Shown: positions 1 to 7,773 of the stretch, one piece after another
Layout: every line of letters begins with the position of its first letter
Position numbering within the stretch: the first letter of the stretch is position 1
The notes under the pieces: generated by a model
The model's input: the letters and a program-made list of their open reading frames with translations, nothing else
What the model was told of the DNA's origin: nothing
The model's database searches: none
Program-made: the position numbers and the translations under genes
NCBI GenBank assembly: GCA_029257715.1
Contig: JARIAT010000070.1
Span: forward strand, 1-38,998
DNA from: Faecousia sp.
GTDB taxonomy: Bacteria > Bacillota > Clostridia > Oscillospirales > Oscillospiraceae
DNA: 38,998 bases
Direction: 5' to 3'

Positions 1-148
1 TGATAAAATCTAGCTTAAACACACCGATTGAGTCATCCGTATCTGCGTTAACGGCAGAGGGGTCGGTGCTTTGCGGCAGAAGACGCGAGGAACATCCTGT
101 CATAAGCAGCGCAGACAGAAGAAGCCACGACAAAAATCGCCTTTTCAC
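1..148 (-). CDS. Lipoprotein, N-terminal part (runs off the window)
   Basis: Only the first 49 codons are present; the gene continues beyond base 1. It starts at a GTG whose first base is the last base of the upstream TAG stop, with a GGAGGT Shine-Dalgarno sequence inside the end of the DUF4956 gene, so translation is probably coupled. The product begins with two lysine/arginine-rich residues, a hydrophobic stretch and the lipobox LMTGC, followed by a Ser/Asp-rich region: a typical lipoprotein signal for anchoring on the outer face of the membrane. In related Clostridia, VTC and DUF4956 genes are often followed by CotH-kinase-like or carbohydrate-binding surface proteins, so such a function is possible, but nothing in the visible part proves it. 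Confidence 0.75.
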   Translation of the reverse strand, partial: MKRRFLSWLLLSALLMTGCSSRLLPQSTDPSAVNADTDDSIGVFKLDFI

Positions 149-819
149 TATGCCACCTCCGTTTCAGGAGCCAGAACATTTACTCCGTCAATACCATCCA
201 TTCCGTTGAACAGCAGAAGCAGCTGTTCCTCTTCGGCTTTGGGGAGATTCAGCTCATAGACCATCTCAAAACTGTCGGAGAACACGTTTTTGGACTGTAC
301 GGTACTGCCGCCGGTGTGGCGGAGAATGTCCTGCACCTGCTGAAGCGAGTCTTTTTGACCGCGGATCACCATGGTAGTTGCTTTCTTTTTGTGGCCGGAG
401 GTTCCAATGGTGAGCATCACAAGACTCAGCGCAACGGTTCCGATCAAACCTACGGCATAGGCCGTCAGCGCCGAAGAAATGCCGATCAAAAGGCTCCAGA
501 ATACAAACCCCAAGTCTCTGGGGTCCCGTGTATTGGTTCGGATACGGCAGATGGAAAGAGCGCCAAGAGCACCCAAAGAAAACATCGGATTGTTTTCAAT
601 CAGCGTCAGAAGCAGAGTTGAGGCCAGGGCCAGCATCATCAGCGTGACATTGAACGAATGGCGATAGGAGAGTGCATCGTTGCAGAGACGATAGACAGTC
701 ATCATTACAGCGGCAAGGATCAATGTGATCAGCAGACTGAGCATCAGATCGGCAGCGGTTATGGAAAAAGGGGCAATTCCCTGTGGGGCAGCCCCCATCA
801 TTTTGATTAACTTACTCAT
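148..819 (-). CDS. DUF4956 domain membrane protein
   Basis: The 223-residue protein resembles the DUF4956 family, small membrane proteins usually encoded beside VTC-domain polyphosphate polymerases. Three to four hydrophobic segments lie in the first ~150 residues (for example around residues 24-45, 60-75 and 105-145), followed by a soluble C-terminal half. The start at 819 is chosen because GAAAGGAG lies 9 bases upstream. A longer frame opens at 852 but would overlap the VTC gene and has no ribosome binding site. The gene sits 16 bases after the VTC gene and overlaps the downstream lipoprotein by one base, so the three are one operon. The biochemical role is unknown; a membrane partner for the VTC enzyme is an inference from co-occurrence. 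Confidence 0.8.
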   Translation of the reverse strand: MSKLIKMMGAAPQGIAPFSITAADLMLSLLITLILAAVMMTVYRLCNDALSYRHSFNVTLMMLALASTLLLTLIENNPMFSLGALGALSICRIRTNTRDPRDLGFVFWSLLIGISSALTAYAVGLIGTVALSLVMLTIGTSGHKKKATTMVIRGQKDSLQQVQDILRHTGGSTVQSKNVFSDSFEMVYELNLPKAEEEQLLLLFNGMDGIDGVNVLAPETEVA

Positions 820-835
820 GGTATAATCTCCTTTC

Positions 836-1540
836 TCAGGCGTAGCAGTCATTTAAAATATTACGGGAATTTCCAAATTTGCTGGGGGGTTTGCGGGATA
901 GGTCGCATTGGGCAAGTACCTCCTGAATCTGGCGGAAAAGAAATCTGTCGTATTTGATTTCCAGAATTGTTTCATCCTTGGGAAGGGCTGCTTTGAAATT
1001 CAGCTTTTGGGCAAACAGGTCGTAGCAAAAATCGCAGTAGCGCAGATTGTTGTCCATGGTCACACGTGTATTAAAATTCGGATGGGTGTAGGCACGGCGA
1101 TCATATTCAATCAGGGATACCGGTCGATAGAGCCGGGTGGTCATCAGATCGTAGCCGTAGCGGGCGGTGGGATTATCATAGTGCAGCAGCACAGAATAGT
1201 CTCGCTGCAGAAGCCTCTGGGCATCCGCTCTTGAGATTACAACACTTTCTTTGAGTTCCCGTCCGAAGGATTTGCGTTTTAATTCGAATTTTGCAACGGG
1301 ATCGTCGGGGTGATATACCCGAACCCGGATCCGCTTTTTTTCATTGCAATGGTTACGCTTATCCATGTAATCTTCATTTGTAATGCCGTCGAAATAGACG
1401 CTGCGGACGGTATAGCCGTTATATCCGCCGTAAGCATCCGGAGTCAGCAGACGATCAAGCGCTCCAAGAAGATAGAGCCTGTCGGGAAGATTCAGAAGAT
1501 ATTTGACTTCTTTTCTGGATACTGCAAGGACCTCGTTCAT
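836..1540 (-). CDS. VTC-domain polyphosphate polymerase-like protein
   Basis: The 234-residue protein has the VTC tunnel-fold signatures: RKEVKYLL near the N-terminus, VRSVYFD (around residues 46-52), KKRIRVRVY, AKFELKRK and a C-terminal EIKYD. These basic and acidic strands line the catalytic tunnel that in yeast Vtc4 makes polyphosphate from ATP. In bacteria the domain often stands alone, as here, with no SPX domain. The start ATG has AAGGAGG 8 bases upstream. It is the first gene of an operon with a DUF4956 membrane protein and a lipoprotein, which suggests work at the membrane or cell surface. Polyphosphate synthesis by the stand-alone bacterial version is inferred from the family. Confidence 0.85.
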   Translation of the reverse strand: MNEVLAVSRKEVKYLLNLPDRLYLLGALDRLLTPDAYGGYNGYTVRSVYFDGITNEDYMDKRNHCNEKKRIRVRVYHPDDPVAKFELKRKSFGRELKESVVISRADAQRLLQRDYSVLLHYDNPTARYGYDLMTTRLYRPVSLIEYDRRAYTHPNFNTRVTMDNNLRYCDFCYDLFAQKLNFKAALPKDETILEIKYDRFLFRQIQEVLAQCDLSRKPPSKFGNSRNILNDCYA

Positions 1541-1648
1541 TGTAGATTCCTCCTTTTTCTGTTCACTATAAGATACGAGAGACGATTTTGCTTTAGGTAC
1601 TATTTTTGAGAAATAAAGAGAAAAATTTTTTGAAGGAGGGATTTTTAC

Positions 1649-1720
1649 ATGGCAATGCTCGAAAACGAGGGTTACAGGGACATCATTGGGGCTTTACATT
1701 TTGAGATAACAATGTTATAA
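1649..1720 (+). CDS. Possible 23-codon small ORF
   Basis: A short frame (ATG to TAA, 23 residues) has an excellent ribosome binding site, AAGGAGGG, 8 bases before ATG. Its stop overlaps the -10 box of the ZIP-transporter promoter. The peptide has no recognisable domain. I see no convincing promoter just upstream, so it may be a relic of a truncated gene or chance. Confidence 0.2.
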   Translation: MAMLENEGYRDIIGALHFEITML

Positions 1721-1721
1721 T
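1693..1721 (+). promoter_or_regulatory. Promoter of the ZIP transporter gene
   Basis: TTTACA (1693-1698) and TATAAT (1716-1721) are separated by exactly 17 bases, matching a sigma-A promoter. Transcription would start inside the adjoining 32-bp palindrome. Confidence 0.75.
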
Positions 1722-1752
1722 CCTATTAGTTAGTTATAACTAACTAATAGGA
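1721..1752. promoter_or_regulatory. 32-bp perfect palindrome, probable repressor operator
   Basis: All 16 base pairs of the two arms match, with no spacer; the core reads TTAGTTAGTTATAACTAACT. It begins at the last base of the -10 box and covers the expected transcription start, where a bound repressor would block initiation. The TTAGTTA/TAACTAA half-sites are reminiscent of DtxR/IdeR-type metal-regulator boxes, and the downstream gene is a metal transporter, so metal-dependent repression is the best inference. No regulator gene of that family is in the window. Confidence 0.65.
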
Positions 1753-1981
1753 GATTTTAGACAGAAAATAAAAATTGTAGAGGAAGACCCGAATGATCTC
1801 AGTCGGTTTACAGGCTGCGGAAAGACTTGTTCATGCGATCCAAGCACAGATATGTTTGAAAGTACATAGAATCTACCGGTGGAAAAGCGCTTTTTCATCT
1901 GCAATTGGGAGCGTGATTGGAATTGAATGTTCTCGAGATTTTCTCCAGTCGGCCTCAAATTTTAAAGTAAGGAGTTTTGAT
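1753..1981 (+). other. Long untranslated leader before the ZIP gene
   Basis: About 230 bases separate the operator from the ZIP start codon. I recognise no riboswitch in it. One frame (1744-1851) reads a Cys-rich stretch ending in a stop but lacks ATG, GTG or TTG, so it is not called. An in-frame upstream ATG at 1793 exists but lacks a ribosome binding site. The leader ends with AAGGAG before the ZIP gene. Confidence 0.4.
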
Positions 1982-2767
1982 ATGGATTTATACACATGGT
2001 ATGGAATACTGATTCCGTTTCTCGGTACCTCATTGGGTGCAGGCTTCGTATTTTTTATGCGACAAAAAATGAGCACAAAGGTCGAACATGCTGCATCCGG
2101 ATTTGCAGGCGGCGTAATGGTGGCGGCTTCCATCTGGAGCCTGATTCTTCCGTCCATTGACCAATCTTCCCATTTGGGGAAATGGTCTTTTATTCCGGCA
2201 GCGGTGGGGTTCTGGGTTGGAATTCTGCTGCTGATGCTGCTGGATCATCTCATTCCAAGATTGTACCGCAGCTGTCAGACGGCTGAAAACGCCCATTCTA
2301 AACACCATAAGACAACGATGCTGGTGCTTTCTGTGACACTGCACAATATTCCGGAGGGAATGGCTGTCGGTGTGGCCTTTGCAGGATATTTGGCAGGGGA
2401 TGTGGGAATTTCTCTGGCAGGTGCCATGGCACTGGCACTGGGAATTGCCATTCAGAATGTTCCGGAGGGGGCGATTATATCGATGCCTCTGAAGTCTGAG
2501 GGCGTTGGAAAAGGAAAGTCCTTCACCTATGGTGTCCTTTCTGGGGTAGTTGAGCCACTGGGAGCACTTCTTACCATTATAGCGGCGAATCTGGTTGTTC
2601 CGATTCTTCCGTATATGCTGAGTTTTGCGGCAGGTGCCATGATCTATGTTGTTGTGGCAGAGTTGATTCCGGAGTCAACCGATGATGGAAAGCGCTCAGA
2701 TCTTTGCACAATCTTTTTTGCCATCGGATTCAGCATCATGATGATTCTGGATGTGGCACTCGGGTAA
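1982..2767 (+). CDS. ZIP-family divalent metal transporter (GufA/ZupT type)
   Basis: The 261-residue membrane protein has about eight hydrophobic segments and the two ZIP hallmark motifs: HNIPEGMAVG in the central helix and QNVPEGAIISMPL in the next, which form the metal site. Between helices 3 and 4 is a short cytoplasmic loop with His residues (AENAHSKHHK), as is usual for ZIPs. The family moves Zn2+, Fe2+ or Mn2+ into the cytoplasm; the substrate cannot be decided here. The start at 1982 follows AAGGAG with good spacing; the frame is open to 1793 but without an upstream start signal. It is a single-gene unit with its own promoter, palindromic operator and terminator, pointing to metal-controlled expression. 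Confidence 0.9.
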   Translation: MDLYTWYGILIPFLGTSLGAGFVFFMRQKMSTKVEHAASGFAGGVMVAASIWSLILPSIDQSSHLGKWSFIPAAVGFWVGILLLMLLDHLIPRLYRSCQTAENAHSKHHKTTMLVLSVTLHNIPEGMAVGVAFAGYLAGDVGISLAGAMALALGIAIQNVPEGAIISMPLKSEGVGKGKSFTYGVLSGVVEPLGALLTIIAANLVVPILPYMLSFAAGAMIYVVVAELIPESTDDGKRSDLCTIFFAIGFSIMMILDVALG

Positions 2768-2768
2768 A

Positions 2769-2792
2769 AAAGGCGCCGATATCGGCGCCTTT
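2769..2792. terminator. Bidirectional terminator between ZIP gene and idi
   Basis: A perfect palindrome, GGCGCCGATATCGGCGCC, is flanked by A's on the left and T's on the right. It serves both converging genes. Confidence 0.8.
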
Positions 2793-2805
2793 GAGATACA
2801 GCAGA

Positions 2806-3327
2806 TTACAGCTGGCTGTGTGACAGATATTCAAAAACCATTGGAGCCGCAGTGAGAAACCAAGAGCTGTAAAGATCGGGATTCTGGGTCAGATCCAGAA
2901 GAAGCGCATCCAGAGTAATCCATTTCAGCTCCGCAATTTCTTCCGGATTCGGAGAAAATTCACCGGAGCATCTGCCGACAAATACATGGTCGTACTCATA
3001 CTCGAACAGCTGATCGGCATACTGGCTTCGATATACAAAGTGTCCGATTTCCGATACGGGACAGGCGCAGCCCAATTCCTCCTGCATCCGCCGTGTTACG
3101 GCATCCTGGAGGGATTCGCCTGCTCTCGGATGAGAGCAGCAGGCGTTGGCCCAAAGTCCGCCGGAGTGATATTTATTCTTCTGCCGCCGCTGAATCAGCA
3201 TTTTTCCGTCGCAGACGATAAAGACGGAGAAAGCCCGATGCAGCAGACCCTTTCGGTGGGCATCGGCTTTGCCGGCGGTACCGATGGGTCTGTCCAACGA
3301 ATCCACCAGAATCAGCAAATCTTCCAT
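2806..3327 (-). CDS. idi: Isopentenyl-diphosphate delta-isomerase, type 1
   Basis: The enzyme interconverts isopentenyl and dimethylallyl diphosphate, the two isoprenoid building blocks. The 173-residue Nudix-fold protein carries the family's metal ligands and catalytic residues: HRKGLLHRAF (two His), the catalytic Cys and His in WANACCSHP, and acidic residues in FEYEYDHVF. Length matches bacterial Idi (about 180). The ATG at 3327 is preceded by AGAGG at good spacing. A GTG at 3345 in the same frame would place the ribosome site inside the gene and is less likely. It is a lone gene, convergent with the ZIP transporter; no other isoprenoid gene is in the window. Confidence 0.92.
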   Translation of the reverse strand: MEDLLILVDSLDRPIGTAGKADAHRKGLLHRAFSVFIVCDGKMLIQRRQKNKYHSGGLWANACCSHPRAGESLQDAVTRRMQEELGCACPVSEIGHFVYRSQYADQLFEYEYDHVFVGRCSGEFSPNPEEIAELKWITLDALLLDLTQNPDLYSSWFLTAAPMVFEYLSHSQL

Positions 3328-3438
3328 ATGGAAACCTCTTTTCACTTAAAAGTATCCCATTCGGACTGGGAATGATACGATTCTATCACGTCTCAGATCA
3401 AAAGAAAACCGGAAGTTTGGATGATGAGAGATTGAATC

Positions 3439-3492
3439 TTGACACAAAAGAAGTTTTCTGATATTATAACAATGTAATATAACAACGTTACA
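3439..3492 (+). promoter_or_regulatory. Promoter and probable TetR operator
   Basis: TTGACA (3439-3444), a 17-base spacer and TATTAT (3462-3467) form a strong promoter. Just downstream are two direct copies of a 13-mer, TATAACAATGTAA and TATAACAACGTTA (3465-3477 and 3478-3490), and an inverted repeat TGTAA-N10-TTACA (3473-3492). Overlap with the -10 box and start site is what an autoregulatory TetR site looks like; binding is inferred. Confidence 0.65.
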
Positions 3493-3508
3493 GAAAAGGA
3501 GCCGCACG

Positions 3509-4117
3509 ATGGAACACATGGCGAAGACAACACTTGAACGGATTCATGAGGCTGCGGCAGCCGACTTTTTGAAGCGTGGATTTCGGAAAGCGACTTTGCG
3601 GGATATTGCCCGTGCAGCCGGCGTTACGACGGGGGCGCTGTATGGGTATTACGATAGCAAGGAGGCTCTGTTTGAGGCGCTTGTGGGCGAGGCATACGAT
3701 ACGGTGATGACAATTTGCCGCGGCGGAGAAGAGCGACAGGACGCTCATACAGCAGGGCGTACGCCCAAGATTATGGAGGGATTCTGTTCCCGTCGGCTGC
3801 TTGAATATGTTTATGACCATTTGACGGCATTCCGACTGCTGCTTTGCTGCTCAGAGGGGACACGGTTTTCAGGGATGATCGATCAGATGGTCGAGCTTGG
3901 ACTGGAGGAGACGCACCAATATCAGGATTCACTGCTGGAGCAAGGACTTTTGGAGTCCTCGATTGATCCACGGCTGGAGCATATTTTGGTGACAGGTATG
4001 GTGAATGCGTTTTTTGAACTTGTGATACATGAGATGACTCCGGAACAGGCAGATACTTATCTCTCGCAGCTTCAGGCGTTTTATGATGCCGGATGGAACA
4101 ATATGCTTGGGCGATGA
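3509..4117 (+). CDS. TetR/AcrR family transcriptional regulator
   Basis: The 202-residue protein has a canonical TetR N-terminal DNA-binding domain (residues ~8-55): FLKRGFRKATLRDIARAAGV followed by TTGALYGYYDSKEALFEAL, the recognition helix and following helix. The C-terminal ~140 residues are the variable ligand/dimer domain. AAAGGAG lies 8 bases before ATG. The upstream region holds direct and inverted repeats over the promoter, so it probably represses itself. The methyltransferase gene begins 63 bases downstream on the same strand and may be its target. The inducer is unknown. Confidence 0.9.
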   Translation: MEHMAKTTLERIHEAAAADFLKRGFRKATLRDIARAAGVTTGALYGYYDSKEALFEALVGEAYDTVMTICRGGEERQDAHTAGRTPKIMEGFCSRRLLEYVYDHLTAFRLLLCCSEGTRFSGMIDQMVELGLEETHQYQDSLLEQGLLESSIDPRLEHILVTGMVNAFFELVIHEMTPEQADTYLSQLQAFYDAGWNNMLGR

Positions 4118-4180
4118 GCGGGGCACAATGAGATGAGATAGAAAAATCCAATGGTGGAATTTCAGAAAGAAGGAATAAAA

Positions 4181-4795
4181 ATGATTGATCCTATAACAAT
4201 GAACGCAAGAAAACCTAAGGATGACGATTATGGATATGCAATGCTGAACCGGATGAATGACCGGCATCGGGAGCTTTATAAATGGGGTCTGGAACACGTT
4301 TCTCTGGATACGCCAAAGAAAATTCTGGATATCGGATACGGCGGTGGACAGAACATCAAGAATATGAGAAAAATTGCATGCGATGCAAAGTTCTGGGGAA
4401 TCGATTATTCCGACGCAAGCTACAAAAGAGCATCGGAGGTCAATCGTGAAGCGATTGCACAGGGTGCCGTAGAGCTTCAGATCGGCAGCGCGGAGAAGCT
4501 TCCCTATGAGCATAACTTTTTCCATCTGGTTACGGCCTTCGAGACAGTCTATTATTGGCCGAATATCGATCAGTGCCTGAAAAATGTCTATGATGTTCTG
4601 GAGGAAAAAGGTGTATTCCTCATCTGCAACGAGGACTCTGCCCGAGAGGGGAACGAGGCCATTGCGGATGCACTGGATATGCGTTTTTTCAGCACCGAGG
4701 AACTGGAAACAATGCTCCACAAGGCAGGCTTCCGTACAGTGCATACCTATCGCCATGGAAACGGCAAGTGGGTCTGCGCCGTCGGAAAGAAATAA
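4181..4795 (+). CDS. Class I SAM-dependent methyltransferase
   Basis: The 204-residue protein has the Rossmann-fold methyltransferase motifs: KILDIGYGGGQN (motif I, SAM binding, residues ~46-58), WGIDYSDASYKRA (motif II) and GSAEKLPYEHNFFHLVTAFE (motifs post-II/III). This is the Methyltransf_11/UbiE-like superfamily; the substrate is not evident. The ATG at 4181 follows AGAAGGA with good spacing; an in-frame ATG at 4151 has no ribosome site. It lies just downstream of the TetR gene, with no promoter seen between them and a terminator after it, so the two probably form one transcript. Confidence 0.85.
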   Translation: MIDPITMNARKPKDDDYGYAMLNRMNDRHRELYKWGLEHVSLDTPKKILDIGYGGGQNIKNMRKIACDAKFWGIDYSDASYKRASEVNREAIAQGAVELQIGSAEKLPYEHNFFHLVTAFETVYYWPNIDQCLKNVYDVLEEKGVFLICNEDSAREGNEAIADALDMRFFSTEELETMLHKAGFRTVHTYRHGNGKWVCAVGKK

Positions 4796-4805
4796 AAGCT
4801 TTCCG

Positions 4806-4841
4806 ATCAGCTCCGTTTCCCGTTCCGAAAACGGAGCTGAT
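4806..4841 (+). terminator. Terminator-like hairpin after the methyltransferase gene
   Basis: Thirteen-base arms ATCAGCTCCGTTT and AAACGGAGCTGAT enclose a 10-base loop, followed by a T-rich stretch. Confidence 0.7.
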
Positions 4842-4858
4842 TCATTTTCTATTTAAAG

Positions 4859-4894
4859 AAAAAGGTCTGAAATCCATGGATTTCAGACCTTTTT
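4859..4894 (-). terminator. Terminator of the pot operon
   Basis: A perfect palindrome of 36 bases (arms AAAAAGGTCTGAAATCCA and its complement) starts just after the potCD stop codon. Its T tracts on both sides allow function in either direction. Confidence 0.85.
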
Positions 4895-4897
4895 CAT

Positions 4898-6886
4898 TTA
4901 GTTGAGCTTTACGGTTTCCCACAGGGTGGTCAGATAGTCGAGCATATCGGAATCCAGGCTGCGGTAAGCATAAGCATTATAGAGTTCCGAGAAATCACCA
5001 AGCTGAGGATAGAGAATTTCCATGGCTTCCTCACCCATGTCTTCGATATATGTCTCATTTTCGTAGACATTCCGGTTGGGACTTGCATAGTTAATATATT
5101 CTGCATTGGCGATGCCGGCTTCTTCGGAAAGCATATAATTGATGAAAATTTCAGCCAGTTCCTTATTCTGCGTACATTTGGGGATACACATGGCATCGAT
5201 AAAGAAGTTGGTGCGCTCCGGGTAGTAGAATTTCAGATCTACATGACTGGCCTGTGCTTCCTGCATGGTAAAGTAGTCACCGGCATAATAGGAAGCAACC
5301 GCTGCTTCACCGGATTCCATCATGTTGTAAATCTCATCCATGACGTAGCTTTTCACCAGAGGACGCTGCGCAATCAGCTCCTGTGCCGCACGATCCCACT
5401 CGGATTGATCGGTGGTATTGATATCAATGCCGAGCTTATACATGGAGGTACCGAACGCATCCCGAGAGTTATTATACTGAAGAATGCTTCCGGCATACTT
5501 TTCGTTCCACATAAGGTCCCAGCTGCCCGTGTCTGCCTCGTCCACGATGTTGGCATCATAGATAATTCCGACGATACCATAGGTGTAGGGGACGGTGTAG
5601 AGATCCTGAGGATCATAGTAAAGACCGTGGAAAGAATCGTTGATATACTGATAATTGGGGATATTCTCAAAATCCAGCGGCTCCAGCATATCTTCTTTAA
5701 TCATCCGGGCGATCATATAGTCAGAGGGGATAACCACATCATAGCTGACAGCGCCGCTGGAGAGCTTATTGTACATATCCTCGTTGGAGGCGTAGGTGGT
5801 ATAGTTGACGGTGACAGGTTCGCCGTAAGTATCCTCGTACCAGCTTTCAAAAGCTGCAATGGTATCGAGGCTGCCTTCGCTGCCGTCGGAGATATATTCG
5901 CCCCAGTTGTAGACGTTGAGAACCTTCGGCTCCCGGCTGCGGCTGCCAAAGAAAAAGATGCCGGCAATCAGCGCAATCACGAGGCAGATTGCAACAGGCT
6001 TCTTGAATTTACCGGAGGTTGGCTTGTTTTCTTCCGTGTCATCCTGACGGGTGTAGGTGCTCTTGCGGTTTTTCCGCATCTCACGCAGACGCTTGTTGTC
6101 TTCATTATCCACAAAGTTGCTGATGAGCAGCAGCCCCAGAGTCACAAAGAAGATAATGGTGGCCAGTGCATACATCTTGGGAGTGACAGTCTTCTTTGTC
6201 ATGGAATAAATCCGGATCGGCAGTGTCTCAAAACCGGTGCCGGAGGTAAAGTAGCTGATAACAAAGTCGTCCAGCGAGAGGGTAAAGGCCATGATTGCAC
6301 CGGTGAAGATACCGGGGAGCATTTCAGGCAGTTCTACTTTGAAGAATGCTCCCATAGGGGTACAGCCCAGATCCATGGCAGCTTCAGGCAGCGCCTTGTC
6401 CATCTGCTGAAGCTTCGGAAGAACCTGTAAAATAACATACGGGGTGCAGAAAGTCACATGAGCAGCCAGCATGGTCCAAAAATTGAGGCTGTTGGAGGCA
6501 CCAAAAAGACGACCGACAAATACAAACATCAGCATTAGGGAAATGCCTGTGATGATGTCAGGATTTGTCATGGGAATATCATTGACGGTCTTCATGGCGG
6601 TGCGATACCACTTGGAACGGAGCCGGTCGATGCCCAGTGCCGCAGCGGTGCCCATGACGGTGGAGATCGCCGTTGCGCTCAGCGCCAGAATGACGGTATT
6701 TCGGACGGTTGCCAGCGTATTGCGGTCATTAAACAGCTCTTTATACCATTTTAGAGAGAATCCGGAGAATACCGAAAGGCTCTTGGAGTCATTAAAGGAG
6801 AAGAACAGCAGCACCACAATGGGCGCAAACAGAAAGGCAAAAATCAGACCGCTGTAAATTTTGGAAGATAATTTCATCTTATTCAC
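4898..6886 (-). CDS. potCD: Polyamine ABC transporter permease-binding protein fusion (PotC-PotD)
   Basis: One 662-residue polypeptide joins two usually separate subunits. Residues ~1-265 are a PotC-type permease with six membrane helices and the EAA-loop LPEAAMDLGCTPMGAFFKVE that contacts the ATPase. A charged cytoplasmic linker (~265-300, KRLREMRKNRKS) is followed by a seventh hydrophobic helix (PVAICLVIALIAGIFFFG) that anchors the PotD-type spermidine/putrescine-binding domain (from VLNVYNWGEYISDG to the end) outside the cell. The binding domain thus needs no lipoprotein signal. The chosen GTG start has GGAGGTG 8 bases upstream, inside the end of potB; an ATG 9 bases later is too far from it. 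It is the last gene of potA-potB-potCD. Similar fusions are known in some Firmicutes. Confidence 0.9.
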   Translation of the reverse strand: MNKMKLSSKIYSGLIFAFLFAPIVVLLFFSFNDSKSLSVFSGFSLKWYKELFNDRNTLATVRNTVILALSATAISTVMGTAAALGIDRLRSKWYRTAMKTVNDIPMTNPDIITGISLMLMFVFVGRLFGASNSLNFWTMLAAHVTFCTPYVILQVLPKLQQMDKALPEAAMDLGCTPMGAFFKVELPEMLPGIFTGAIMAFTLSLDDFVISYFTSGTGFETLPIRIYSMTKKTVTPKMYALATIIFFVTLGLLLISNFVDNEDNKRLREMRKNRKSTYTRQDDTEENKPTSGKFKKPVAICLVIALIAGIFFFGSRSREPKVLNVYNWGEYISDGSEGSLDTIAAFESWYEDTYGEPVTVNYTTYASNEDMYNKLSSGAVSYDVVIPSDYMIARMIKEDMLEPLDFENIPNYQYINDSFHGLYYDPQDLYTVPYTYGIVGIIYDANIVDEADTGSWDLMWNEKYAGSILQYNNSRDAFGTSMYKLGIDINTTDQSEWDRAAQELIAQRPLVKSYVMDEIYNMMESGEAAVASYYAGDYFTMQEAQASHVDLKFYYPERTNFFIDAMCIPKCTQNKELAEIFINYMLSEEAGIANAEYINYASPNRNVYENETYIEDMGEEAMEILYPQLGDFSELYNAYAYRSLDSDMLDYLTTLWETVKLN

Positions 6887-6888
6887 AA

Positions 6889-7773
6889 TCAGTCACCTCC
6901 GTAAACATGGCGGGTAGTCAGGTACTTCACCACCGCCATGGCAACGAGCAGTACCAGCATCAGGATAAAGGCAATGGCAGCGGCAAAATGCAGGTTATTT
7001 GCCACATACTGTCCCTCAATAGCATCGCCGATCAGCAGGAACTTGCCGTTGCCGAGCTTCTGAGAGATATAGAAGGTGCTGATGGAAGGAATCAGAACCA
7101 TCGTGACACCTGAGATAACACCCGGAAGACTCAGTGGGAAGATTACCCGGCGCAGAACGGAAACGCTTCCGCAGCCGAGATCTCTGGCAGCCTCCAGAAG
7201 CTTTAAATCCATCTTTGCCATGATCGAATAGATGGGCAGCACCATATACGGGAAATAGTCGTAAACCATGCCGATGATGACCGCGGCTTCGGTGCCGATG
7301 ACATGGACCGGATCAATTCCGAAAAGACCCAACAGATTATTGAGGATGCCGGTATCCTGAAGAATGGTCATCCAAGCATAGGTTCGGATCAGAAAGTTCA
7401 TCCACATGGGAATCATAATCAGGGTCATCATGGTCTTCTGGGTCTTTTCCGGGGCACGGGCCATGATATAGGCAATGGGGTAGCCCATCAAAAGGCAGAT
7501 TGCGGTGGAGATGACCGCCAGCTTCAGCGAGCGCATGAAAATGACGAGATAGGTGCGAACCTCAACCATGGTTCCGTCGTCGGCATGAACGTTGCTGGTA
7601 GCGGTGAAAAACCGCAGGATATTTTCGGTTGTAAAATTGAAGTTATTGTCAGTGAACGCATAGTAGGCCACAAAGATCAGCGGGACCAGAATAAAAATCA
7701 AAGCCCAGACAGAATAGGGGGCCAGCGCCATATCAAAACTGGAGCGCTTGCGCTTCAAAGCGGCGGATTTCAT
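6889..7773 (-). CDS. potB: Spermidine/putrescine ABC transporter permease PotB
   Basis: The 294-residue permease has about six membrane helices and the EAA-loop motif [27 protein letters not shown] that docks onto the ATPase. It pairs with the PotC half of the downstream fusion protein to form the membrane channel. Its ATG overlaps the potA stop as ATGA, and its stop is 2 bases before the potCD GTG, so all three are translationally coupled. Compared with standard PotB it has a longer periplasmic loop after helix 1 (residues ~40-70). Confidence 0.92.
   Translation of the reverse strand: MKSAALKRKRSSFDMALAPYSVWALIFILVPLIFVAYYAFTDNNFNFTTENILRFFTATSNVHADDGTMVEVRTYLVIFMRSLKLAVISTAICLLMGYPIAYIMARAPEKTQKTMMTLIMIPMWMNFLIRTYAWMTILQDTGILNNLLGLFGIDPVHVIGTEAAVIIGMVYDYFPYMVLPIYSIMAKMDLKLLEAARDLGCGSVSVLRRVIFPLSLPGVISGVTMVLIPSISTFYISQKLGNGKFLLIGDAIEGQYVANNLHFAAAIAFILMLVLLVAMAVVKYLTTRHVYGGD

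Noticed and set aside
1744-1851. Cys-rich peptide frame in the ZIP leader
   Set aside because: No ATG, GTG or TTG start and no ribosome site in phase; noted only as possible relic.
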